Part shown: positions 31,032 through 42,312 of the stretch, piece after piece
Layout: every line of letters starts with the position of its first letter
Position numbering within the stretch: position 1 is the stretch's first letter
Assembly: GCA_022749755.1 (NCBI GenBank)
Contig: CM040441.1
Coordinates: forward strand, 8,726,890 to 8,790,889
Length of the DNA: 64,000 nt
Source: Azadirachta indica
Lineage: Eukaryota; Streptophyta; Magnoliopsida; Sapindales; Meliaceae
Reading direction: 5' to 3'
Notes under the pieces: generated by a model
Databases searched by the model: none
Seen by the model: only the letters and a program-made list of their open reading frames with translations
Told to the model about the DNA's origin: nothing
Program-made: the position numbers and the translations under genes

Positions 31032-33341
31032 TGGGTACAGCAAGCACCTGCAACAGGAAAATCATTATTTCTGGAGTGATAGATAGAGGAGAAGGGATGC
31101 GGTTGCCAAAACAACAAGAATTTCTTTAATGCAAGAATATCTCTCTATATTTGTAAGTGCTACTGACATAGTGCTACGATACGGAGGGTGCCTTCAGTCA
31201 AATTTTCTTTATGTCCTAACCCATATTCCAGGGATCAAACAGAGGACTAAATCATACGGGAACTGATAATACAGATATAAGTACCAACTTTTATTTACTT
31301 TGTTGCCGGTTTCTCCGGTATTTTATCGGAAGTCGGACAGAAAAAGATAAGCACAAACAAATAGAAGCCTAATTCTAATACTTGAGAGCCAAAAAGAAAC
31401 AACTGGCGAGAGATTGCCTCTTGGTGAAAGAAATCTACTCATGCAATGGATGCTCCTTCTTATAAATCAAGCTATAAATAGAAGTATAAATCTGAATTTT
31501 CATGAATATCGACCTCAATATTAAGCAAGAGAAAGAAAGTCTCAAGAAAATATAATCGTACCTGGGAAAAATTATGCTTGTAAATACAACTGTTTCTCCA
31601 AGGATTGAATTCCTAAAATAAAATAAAAACAGCATGTGAGATCATAATTATAGAGGCTAAACACCAAATAATGTCAAATGTCCATCAAGCCAACAATATT
31701 AATATACATAAATAATTATAAATTCGTGATAAAATAAAAAAATTAATGCAAGATACCTGCAGTCTTCTCCTTACTCAAATTTGAATTCATGCACCTCAAA
31801 TTCCTCAAAACAGGGCAGGGAAATCCTACACTCATCAGCTAATTAATATCAAAACATCAATTCTATAAGATGAACCGTGTGCATTACATGTAAAATGAAT
31901 GTATACTTCTCTGGAGACCGTCTACTCTGCTCTCCTGATCAATGCCAATTTTCAATTCACAGAAATTAATTAGACCGTTGAACTCTCACATAACAAGAAA
32001 AGCAAATAATCCAACAGGTGACTCACATTCCTAACACCAATTTTCATACTAATAACAGCTTCTTCCTTCTCATTCTATTTTACATCGATACATTAATTTA
32101 CGTATTTAAAAAAGTGATTATGATCTCAAATGTCATTGTGCTCAAATCAGAATATCCATTATATATATATATATATATATATAATTGTAAACCTGAAACA
32201 AAATCATAGAAGTCAATTTAACGTCTTCAACGCTAGCACCTTTAATACTTGTGGAGACCATATACTGAAGACCATTAAACTTTGTTGCTAGAGGAACCTG
32301 CAAGAATTAAATGTAAAGAATATCATTGACAACCCCAAGAACATAAAGAAAGACACGTGTTAATTTAATAAAACATAACAAACCTAATCATGTCATGGAG
32401 CTTCTCTTATGCCCCATCAGCAACATCGTGATCTTCAGTCTTCGATGAGTTAGAAAAAAACATGAGTGGCACTCTCCATTTATATAGCTAGAGCTGCATT
32501 TAGAAGAATTTCTTCGTTCAATGTGGTTAGAAATAACAATAATTTTTCTATGTTTGCGTTTCTTGGAGTTCTCAGTACAACCACCATAATTTAAGTGGAA
32601 ATGCTAGCAAATGATTTACATCAACGAATCAAACAAGAGGACTAAATCAATGGGAAGCAGAGTTTATCTAATAGCTCAAAATTGGATGGTGGAAAGAAAA
32701 TTTTATCAATTAAATTTGCAAATTAACAGAAGTGAGAAAAAAAACTATTGTTCTTAACAAGGGATAATCCTAAAATATCGTTTTTCACAACAGATACTAG
32801 CTTGCAAAAACTTCAGTTCTAAGAGGAAAATAACAGAGCGAGGAAGCACAGCATATATTCATAGGGGTTTCTTAAGCAGGGGGGAAATCTTGTTTGTTGT
32901 CGATCCAACTCCATGAAACAGACTGTGCTTATTGAATAAAGAAAATTTTTATCAATTACTTGGTTTTCACAACTTTTATTTCGCCATTAATTCCCATTTT
33001 TCTTTCCTTTGTTGGATTTTCTCGGTAATCAAACAGAAAATAATATGTATGTTTGACGTGCTTACATTAGTGTGGTGATGTTAGCGTTTATGTTGCATTC
33101 ACATAAAAATGATTTGGGTACTGATGACAGCTTGGATGGTACCATTTTGAGCCATAGTCCTTTCCTGTTCCAACAGAAAACGGAGGAAGAACTCTGAAAC
33201 TGGGTAAATAATGTATCAAATTCTTTTCGTTTTATGCTTGTAATCTATCAAATAAGAAAAATTGTATTGGACATATTAGTTTGGAAAACATACTGGAAAA
33301 TTTCTGAAGTGACATCATACAAAAAATAAACCTTCTATCCC
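31032..33341 (-). repeat. Inter-TNL spacer module downstream of D
   Basis: Contains the CACCTGCAACAGGAAAATCATTATTTCTGG boundary at 31046-31075, the MNSNL...-type exon-like piece at 31760-31830, the CATTCCTAACACCAATTTTCATACTAATA block at 32028 and the ATCATAGAAGTC...ACGTCTTCAACGCTA block at 32205. The same order is found downstream of E (39480-41040). It includes an (AT)n run at about 32158-32182. The C-JID relic itself is mostly gone here, diverging right after the acceptor-like site. Confidence 0.55.
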
Positions 33342-33496
33342 CTCGTTCTTTATTACCAAAAAACAATGACTTGCTTTCCAAAAGACCCCGAATTTTACTC
33401 TTCAAACTAGCTAACCCGAAGTTTATTCATACCTCCATCAGCTCTCTTGTGTCAAAATACACCCCGAAGACAAGTGCAGTCAAGCCCCAAACAACG
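33342..33496 (-). pseudogene. COA3-derived segment fused to the 3' end of TNL D
   Basis: Minus-strand codons in one frame read WGLTALVFGVYFDT, matching AGGLTAFVFGVYFYT of the intact COA3-like gene. Nucleotide homology runs on through the COA3 3' half and into its 3' flank (TTCTTTATTA near 33345). The junction with TNL sequence is at about 33496, just after the codons for SSFLSEIFR. TNL D reads the COA3 DNA in a different frame, ending CLGLDCTCLRGVF and stop, so no COA3 peptide is added. Confidence 0.75.
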
Positions 33497-34114
33497 AAAT
33501 ATCTCAGAAAGAAATGAACTTTCTCGCTGAGGTTCGTTGATTTGCTCCTGATCAGATCTTTCAGTACTCCCAATTTCAGCAGTTGTTTCATTCGTGCCAG
33601 CCTCATCGTGGAATTCATTGTGCAATGTCCTGCATTCTTCTTCAGTTGGTGGCTCCATATTTACAGTCAAGGTGTTGGGTGGGGATCCGTTGGGATGTGC
33701 ATACACTGGACACACCCCACGACATTTCACCTTTACCGTTTGGGACTTTTCAAATCTATTGTCGTAGACATAGAAATCAAATGAGACAGTAGTATGGTGG
33801 TCAACATCAAGTAGCCTAACATTGCTACATGGTGCAAATCCAAGCGGGATCATCCGAATCGTGCCAACGATTACCTCAAAATCACAAGTCTTAGTGACCG
33901 CAAAATTGCAAATAAAAATGAGTTTCTAATACAGCACAAAGAGCGAAACCAAGGAAGTGTGTGTTACAACAGCGGTGTCAGTTGAATAGTTATTGATGAT
34001 CTGTAACATCGATTGCTGAACCATTCGGGAATATCAACTGCTCTAACACCTAAAATAATTCCGCACCCACCTGGTATCTGTGATATGAAAATTAAGATGA
34101 ATTTCTGATGAGAG

Positions 34115-34176
<62 letters not shown>

Positions 34177-37100
34177 AGAAAGTGAATTAATAGGTACCTG
34201 TTCATACAGTGATGCTGTTGCCATTTGTTGAATTCTTAGTTGTGAATCTATCAAAATGTTGTTTGCTTGTTTTTTATTCCAGTTTCGGGCAACTGCAGAA
34301 TACATACATCAGCCTGGTAGACCCATCGGAGCTTTGAGATAGTGTTTTCAGTTGGGAAGCATCTAAACTTTCTAGACATTCCGGAAGCTCCGGCAATGTT
34401 TCGAGTCGCTTGCAATTCTGTACACTTAAATATCTTAGCGATCGAGGCAGCTCTGGTAGTGATTCCAGCATATTGCAATAGTACAAATAAAGTGATTTCA
34501 GCCGAGAAAGTTGCTTCATACTTGTAGGTAAACTCTTAAACTCATTTTCGCTTAGATCTAGGATTTCCAAAGAAGACAGACAGCCAATATCCTGGGGAAT
34601 TTCTCTTATGTCACAACCACGTAATATTAGCCGTCTTAATTCAGATAAACCTGATAATGGAGGCAATAACAATCCTCTACAACCGTGAAAGTCAGCTCCT
34701 TCAGCTTCTTTTAAATCTATGACAGAGGATGGTATTGGGTTGATGGCTAATTCATCTCCCTTGATGGACTCAGAATTTTTAACTTTTCTACACGATCGAC
34801 AATAATCCAACTTCAAATCTACGAGTCCCGTTAGACGTTTTATTGAAGACGGCAGTTCTCTTCTTTGTCTTCTGTAAACAAATATATTCTAAACTTTCCA
34901 TTTGCTCCGAAATTTCTGGAAATCTCTCAAAATTTGAACAAAAGTAAAATTGAAGCGAAGAAAAGAGATTTCAATTTGAACAAAAGTAAAATTTGAAATA
35001 CTCTTCAACCTGTCGCAATACTCAACGTTTTAAGACTTGTTAGTCTTCTAATTGATGAGGGAACTTCTTCTATTGCTGTATAAAATAAATCTAGTTCTAT
35101 TACATTTCCTGAAATCAGTAGAAACTCTGTGAGATTAATGCTGCAGGAAAAATCAATGTTTATAGGAGATCTAAAATGAATGTTTGAGGGAAAATAACTA
35201 AGACTTGTACAGCCACTTAAACAGAACAGACCAAGGTTGTTGAAATTCTTGATGGATTAGGGAATGCTAGACAACTTTTTGCAATCTGAAAGAACTATTC
35301 TCTCCAAATTTGGGGTTTCTGATGGGTCTGGGATGCTACTAAGGCAATCAGAGTGCCAGAGGTGGATAAATTTTAACTTAGGAACTTCCTGCAATAATTA
35401 AAAAAGATAAAAGTTAATTAATACTAGAAAGAATTAGAATCAATGAATTTGACAATTAAATTAAAAAAATACATATATATTTATGCATGACACTATACCT
35501 TTTTTCCTTCCCAGAGACATTTAATTATACTATGAGATAGGTTAAGCTCAATAAAATTCTCTGGAATAAATTATTTGGCAATGTTCTCAATGGATATCCA
35601 TGCCAATAAAGATATCTTAATTCATCAGGAAGATAATCAAGACCTTAGGGAAGATGAACTTTAGAGCTCATATATGGTTCATAAAATCCCGATGGCATAT
35701 AAAATTTAAGATATCTAAGATTATACATATCAGCAAAGACTTTGGAGTCTAGATGTATATCTCTTATTTTGGATAAATTTAAGAATATACCTTTGATTGA
35801 GTTGGTTCCCTGATTAAACAAAAAAACACAGAGAAAGAGAAAGCAAAAGATCATTAAAAGATAACAAAAATCTATAAAAAAAAATTTCCAAGCACTAAAA
35901 ATGAAATTTGCTTGCATGATCTGACTCTTTAGCAAATGCATATAGAATAAATAGAACCGTAAAGTACTTGTTTTTCTCGAGAACACAGCAAACATCATTA
36001 TGATCCCACAATTTTCCTGGCTCTTCTGAATATTCTTCACAAACAATTTTTCAATCCATTTCTTTGCAGTAAATCATGCATTTGCAACTTCATATCTAAT
36101 CTTGTTATGAGTGACTTTTCAACAAGGACATCTAGTCCATAATGCATCAAATAATAATCATCAAAAATTGACCTCACTTGATCTTTATCATCTCCATTGA
36201 AAAAACATGCAATATCAAGAAATATATTCTTCGCTTCCCATTCCAATTCGTCAAAACTAATTTTAAGTACGTCAAAAATATCAAGGGCAGAAATTCACCC
36301 TAAGTTGTGCAATGCATTTTCCTAAACTAGTTTACTCTTAGGACAAAGGAAGGAACCCCAACACTTTTAAAGCTAAGGGATTACGTTTCGCATAATCTAC
36401 CACCCTTTGTGAGAGACCTATAAACTCTTAAGGGCAATGATCTTTTCTAAAGGCAAAATTACAAAAGTGCTCAAGAGCTTCACAAGTGTTCATTCCCTTA
36501 ACTTCACATATGTGATCTATTCCATGTTTATCAAGAACTTATTTGTCTCTTATGGTTACAATTATTCTACTTCCTGGACCAAATCTATCAATCACTTCAA
36601 CAAGGCGTTGTAATTTTTCAAACTTATTCACATCATCCAAAACAATGAGAACTTTCATGCGTCGAAGCCTATCCTTGCTATGTTAAGGTATAGAACTTGC
36701 TTTTGCAAATTTAATAATCCAACGCTTTTTCTGACTCTTCTCAAACATTTGCCTTGAAGCATGTGCCTTTAAACTCTGTAAAAATTTGGTTGAAAAGAGC
36801 TTCAGCAATGGTTCCAAATTCCTACAATTCGAAAATCTGACAATCTTATGCATAATAGTGCTTTAACTTTCTCAATTCGCCAATTTATTCCAACAAGACC
36901 ATTGGAATTAGTTGAGATTGTTATATCGTTTAATTTATTTAAAACATATTCAACAATTACATCTACAAGTTTCGCCTCAGACCTAGCATATAAGATGAAA
37001 AAAATACAAAAAAGTGTTAAAATGGACCATGATTGAATAAGAAAAGTGAAACATATCTCCTTTTTATTGCTTACTAAAGGATATAAATAATAAATAATAA

Positions 37101-37643
37101 ATTTTCCCTCATTGTTTTACCACTAATCATGTATACTGAACATTTAAGATTATATCAATTACCTAATTTTCATGTATTCATATCTAGATAGATATGATGC
37201 TTTGGTCAATACAGTCCTCCATTTTTGAACCCTTTCTGGCACCTCTTTGAATTCTTTCTCATGCTGAACAAAAAGGTCGCCAAAATTTGCAGTCTACTTC
37301 TAAATATTAGATGGATGAATGTGGTAGAAAACTGGTACAATAATTTGACTATGCATTTTTTTTTCAATCTAAAATTTTGACAAGTTCGTCCAAGTGTCAT
37401 TTAGAATCAGCATAATTCTTTGAGAAAATGATTATTAAAATTTTTGATCTTTCAATTATTGCATTTAAAAGATCAGTAGAAATTCTTTCTCCTTTATTTA
37501 TATATTCATCAATGATATTAACTTTTTTTTTAAGAAAAAGCAACAAGAAGATGGCTTGTAAAATTTTGACCAATATCCTCCCCCTTCAAATTGAGAAAGA
37601 CATTATATTTGCAAGAATAAGAAGAAGACGAAGACAAAGCCAT
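33452..37643 (-). pseudogene. TNL D: heavily degraded TIR-NBS-LRR-C-JID pseudogene
   Basis: The start ATG position at 37643 is conserved, but the TIR (37643-37165) contains several stops and frameshifts. The NB-ARC (about 36985-35970) lacks about 23 bp over the P-loop near 36815. It carries TGA at 36295-36297, at the same codon as in B, and other lesions. Exon 3 (about 35815-35520) and exon 4 (about 35390-34200) are frameshifted in places. A long open LRR part at 34816-34274 ends in LDASQLKTLSQSSDG. The intron before the C-JID has an expanded AG/CT microsatellite. The C-JID (33853-33452) keeps KCRGVCPVYAHPNGSPP and ends in the COA3 fusion. It is closest to B in sequence and flank. Confidence 0.9.
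34119..34174. repeat. (AG)n microsatellite, about 28 units
   Basis: Uninterrupted AG dinucleotides in the TNL D intron between the LRR and C-JID exons. The same position in B, C and F has only a short GAGAGAGAG tract, so this is an expansion specific to D. Confidence 0.95.
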
Positions 37644-38094
37644 GGAGGAAAATTTGAGATTTTGTGATAGAAAAGGAGAGTAGCTTGAGAGTAGCTAGCT
37701 AGATGTAACAAATCCCAAGATGTAGTTGGAGCTCTTAATTCTTAGTGCTTTTCATTATAAGAATTTATTATGAGTAAACTTTATTTTATAAAGCAGAAAA
37801 GTAGCTTTTAACATAGAAAAAATTGTCAACCGTAAAGGAAAAGGAACGTGGTGGACAAGTTTACTCATAATTGCAAAAGGGTATCACATTATTATGTCAA
37901 CATGGTGTTAGTTGATGTGTGGGTCCATATTTTGTTTGCAATCATAAGGCAATAGAAAACGTAAAAAATTGATGAAAGAACGACCTACATCAATGGGTCT
38001 ATATTGTGAAAAGACAACAAAATAATGTGAAAATACTGCTTTCCAGAGAAGAGAGCTGCGGTATGACAGTGCAATCGTCAAAAAATGGTGTCCA
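37644..38094 (-). promoter_or_regulatory. 5' flank of TNL D
   Basis: Non-coding flank, closely similar to that of B (15139-15599) apart from indels and a substituted stretch at about 37860-37920. No promoter element was fixed. Confidence 0.4.
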
Positions 38095-38345
38095 TATTGT
38101 TAAACAATCATGAAAAAATTATAAAAATACAGAAAAGCATTCGAGAAAGTCAATTGATCATGTAACAAACAACAAATGATTGGTCCAGGGAAAGGGAAAC
38201 TTGAAGGTAGAAAAGCAAAATCACACCCCCAAGGAAATTCATTGTCGAGGAGCACTGCTTTTTCCCTTCGCAAATTTAGGAGTTCTTCCTCACTGAATCT
38301 GCCAATAATCATCGTATATCTACACGTGGCTGCCATGCATCAAAT
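38095..38345 (-). repeat. Conserved upstream block of D
   Basis: Copy of 15600-15870. The minus frame has REKAVLLDNEFPWGCDFAFL, matching REKAMLLRNEFSCGCDFAFL upstream of B. Most likely decayed 3' sequence of an ancestral TNL unit. Confidence 0.45.
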
Positions 38346-39029
38346 ACCTATAACATGTAAGAATTTTCTTACTATATGATCCCTATAATATTAATTAAAA
38401 ATAAATTAATAACTAATTATCCACTATCTTCGTTTAAGAGTTTTTGGTATAGTTTATCAAAGTTTTCTTTCAACCAAACACGTGCTTATTTGAATACTAG
38501 TGAAATACGATTTTAATTAATTAGTCACTTCTACATTTTATAGTTAATGGAAAGTGAGACACGATTTTAATTGATTAGTCACTTCTATATTTTATGATTA
38601 ATAAAAAGCACTTTAAATTCACTTCATTGATAAATAGTAGTGGACAAGAAAAAAGATTTTAATATTTTTTAGAATATATTTTTAATTATAACTATTTAAT
38701 TTTTATATTAATTTTTTTAAGATATACTAAAAATTAGATAAAAATTATTTTTTTAATTTAATAAAAACTTTAGAAAAAAATACTATTATTAAAAAATAGT
38801 AAATACCTCCCCGAAATTTTAGGATGTGCTAGTATTGTGACAGAAGTAAAAATGTTGAAGGTTAATGATTAAAAAATCAATTATGTGAAGATGAACCTGC
38901 TAGTGCTTAATTTCTTCCTAGTATTCTCATAATATAACATGGGTCCATGTATATTAGTGGTTTTAAATCTGATTCTCCATCAAGAAAGAAAAAGCAAGGA
39001 CAGGAAAATTTGAGAAAATGGAAAAGAAA
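38346..39029. other. AT-rich spacer, nothing recognised
   Basis: Contains a short internal duplication (ACGATTTTAATTAATTAGTCACTTCTA at about 38510 and ACGATTTTAATTGATTAGTCACTTCTA at about 38562). No coding content seen. Confidence 0.4.
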
Positions 39030-42000
39030 GCTCACTTTCCCACAATAATAAGATTTATGCTAATAACACCAACAAGAATAAGATTAAAAATGAATATCAT
39101 TATCTCAAAATATAAAATTAATGTTATATGAAATAGATTGACGAGTCTAATTAAATATGATTGTTTAGGATCCCTCAAAGAACAGCAGAGATATTCTACA
39201 TGTATAAAGAGAGAACTGCATTCACCAAACAACATTGAAACTTCATTTCTATTAAATAAAACTTCATGTCAGATAAAACAGTGGAGTATTTTCTTTGTAC
39301 GATTTCGAATTCTGACCAACGCAATCAATTTTGCACCTTGAATGCAACTATTGAATCGATCAATTATCTCAAAAACTTCCAGGATGGTAAATTGAAGCAA
39401 AGAAAACAGTCCTCCAACCTTCAGAGAAAACAAGGAAATTTGTTGTTAAGGAAATGCTGAACTGAGATTTAATGGGTACATCAAATACCTGCAACAGAAA
39501 AATGATTATTTCTAGAGTGAGTGATAGACGAGAAGTGATGCAGTAAGCCAAAACAACAAAAATTTCTTTAATTCAAAAAGATTTCTCTATCTTTGTAAGT
39601 GCTACTGGCATAACGCTACAAAATGGAGGGTGCCTTCAGTTAAATTTTCTTTATGTACCAACTTATATTTAAAGAATCAAACAGAGGACTAAATCATAGG
39701 GGAACTAACAAGACAGATATAAGTTCCAACTTTCATTTACTTTATGCCTGCTTCTCTTATATTTTCTCAGGAGTCAGACAGGAAAAGATGAGCACAAAAA
39801 ATTAGAAGCCTAATTCCAATACTTAAGCTAAAAAGAAACTTACAACTGACGAGAGATTCCCTCTTCTAGATAGAAATCTGAATCGTGTTATAGATGCTCC
39901 TTCTTATAATCGATCTATAAATATATGTGTAAATTTGAACTTTAATGAATATCCACCTCAATATTCAGCAAGATAAAGAAACTCTCAAGAAAATATAATC
40001 GTACCTGCAACTCTGGAATGGGCGATCCGAGGAAAACACAGGAGATATTCCTCAAAGCAAGGCAGAGAAATTCTACTCTTGCATAGAACAGCATTAAACA
40101 GAAAACATCAAGGAAGCTTTGTATGCTTCTTGAAAGCATGTTTTCATAACAACAAGAAGGCAGTATTCCTGAAAAGCAGCTTTCTTTGAACAACTAGCAA
40201 AAATGGGTAGCAGAAAGTTCATTTTCAAGAAGATTATAACAGATAAAGCATGTAAGGAAACAAAGACAAAAAACACAGTAAGGAAAGCATTCAGCAGGAA
40301 ACTGTAAGGATGGAAAAGAGATAATACGCGGTACTTGCTGTTTCAAATTTTGTTGCACCTAAAAAATTGATCAGAACTGTTTCCCAAAGAATCGCATTCC
40401 TAAAATAACATCAAAATAGCATTTGCTATCATATTACTACGCATCTAAATAGAGGCTAAACACCAAATAATGTCAAATGTCCATCAAGCTAACAATATTA
40501 ATATACATAAATAATTATAAATTCATGATAAAATCATAAAAGAAATACATGATAACTGCAGTCTTCTCCTTATTCAAATTTGAATTCATGCACCTCAAAT
40601 GATCAGACCAATTCCTCAAAACAGGGCAGGAAATAGTGCATTCACCAGCTAATTAAATCAAAACTTCAATTGTATAACATAAACAGTGTGTATTAAAAGT
40701 CAAATGAATGTATACTTCTCTGGAGACTGTTCCCTCTACTCCCCTGACCCAACGCCAATTTTCAATTAATAGAAACTAATTAGAATCTCACATAATAAGA
40801 AAAGCAAATGATCCAACAGGTCACTCACATTCCTAACACCAATTTTCATACTAATAACAGCTTCTTCCTTCTCATTCTATTTTACATCGATACATTAATT
40901 TACATTAAAAAAGTCATTATGGCCTGAAACGTCCATTGTACTCAAATCAGAATATCCAAAATATATAAATTGTAAACCTGAGACAAAATCATAGAAGTCG
41001 TCAATTTAACGTCTTCAACGCTACCACTATGAATACTTGTAGAAACCATATACTGAAGACCATTAAACTTTGTTTCTAGAGGAACCTACAAGAATTAATT
41101 GTAAAGAATATCACTGACAATCTCAAGAACATAAAAGAAAGACAAGCAATAATTTAATAAAACATAACAAACCTAATCATGTTCTCTTATGCCCCATCAG
41201 CAACATCGTAATCTTCAGTCTTCAATGAGTTGGAAAGAACAGGGTTGACACTGTCCGTTCATATAGGTAGAGCGTTTAGAAGAATTTCTTTGTTCAATGT
41301 CGTTAGAAAAAAACAATAATTTTTCTATACTTATTTTTCTTGGAGTTCTTAGTGCAAGCACCATAATTTAAGTGGAAATGCTAGCAAATGATTTTGCATC
41401 AAGAATCAAACGGAGGACTAAATAATATGGGAAGCAGAATTTATCCAATAGCTAAAAATTTGGTGGAAAAGAACATTTTGTGAATTAAATTAGCAAAGTA
41501 ACGGAAGTAAAAATAATAACTATTGTCCTTAACAACGAGGGATAATCCTAAACTATAGATTTTCAGAACGATTACTAATAAAAGCTTGCAAAAGCTTCAG
41601 TTTTAAGAGGAAAATAACAGAGCATTATGTAAGGAAGTAGAGCATAAGTTCATAGGGATTTCTTAAACAGGGGCAGGAAAATCTTGTTTGCTGTAAATCC
41701 AACTCCATGAAACAGACTGTGCTTATTGAATAAAGAAAAACTTTTATTTCACCATTAGTTCCCATTTTTCTTTACTTTGTTGGATTTTCTCAGTAATCAG
41801 ACAGAAAATAATATGTACGTTTGAATTACTTGCCTTAGTGTTGTAATGCTAGCGTCTATGCTACATTCACACGACAATGATTTGGGTACTGATGACAGCT
41901 TGGACGCAACCATTTAGCCATAGTCCTTCCCTGTTCCAATGGAACATGGAGGAAGAACTCTGAAACTGGGTTAATAATGTATCAATTTCTTTTCGTTTTA

Positions 42001-42107
42001 TGCTTGTAATCTATCAAATAAGAAAAAATTGTATTGGATATATTAGTTTGGAAAACAAAGTGGAAAATTTCTGAAATGACATCTTACAAAAAATAAACCT
42101 TCTATCA
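39030..42107 (-). repeat. Inter-TNL spacer module downstream of E, the most complete copy
   Basis: Has every spacer landmark in order: TTTCGAATTCTGACCAACG at 39303, a TGTTGCAG acceptor-like site at about 39489 followed by VFDVPIKSQFSISL, the LRR/JID-like piece at 40560-40640, the CCTAACACCAATTTTCATACT block at 40832, the ACGTCTTCAACGCTA block at 41010 and the GGGATAATCCTAAACTATAG block at 41544. Its order matches the D spacer, supporting a D/E unit duplication. No intact gene. Confidence 0.55.
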
Positions 42108-42264
42108 CCTTGTTCTTTATTACCAAAAAACAATGACTTGCTTTCCAAAAGACCCCGAATTTTACTCTTCAAACTAGCTAATCTGAAGTTCATTCATACC
42201 TCCATAAGATCTCTTGGTGTCAAAATACACTCCGAAGATAAGTGCAGTCAAGCCCCAAGCAACG
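42108..42264 (-). pseudogene. COA3-derived segment fused to the 3' end of TNL E
   Basis: Minus-strand codons read WGLTALIFGVYFDTKRSYGG followed by MNELQ, against GGLTAFVFGVYFYTMRAVGG then TDELQ in the intact COA3-like protein. Homology continues to the COA3 3' flank (CCTTGTTCTTTATTA). The junction with TNL C-JID DNA is at about 42264, the same place as in D. In E the TNL frame stops earlier (TGA/TAG at about 42313) and the COA3 part is out of frame. Confidence 0.8.
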
Positions 42265-42312
42265 AAATATTTCGGAAAGAAATGAACTTTCTTGCTGAGG
42301 CTCATTGATTTG

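Noticed and set aside
32158..32182. (AT)n tract as a functional element
   Set aside because: A simple microsatellite in AT-rich spacer DNA, with no associated structure or gene.
33427..33618. Equivalent fusion frame in D
   Set aside because: Same reason: the COA3 frame and the TNL frame differ by one base across the junction.
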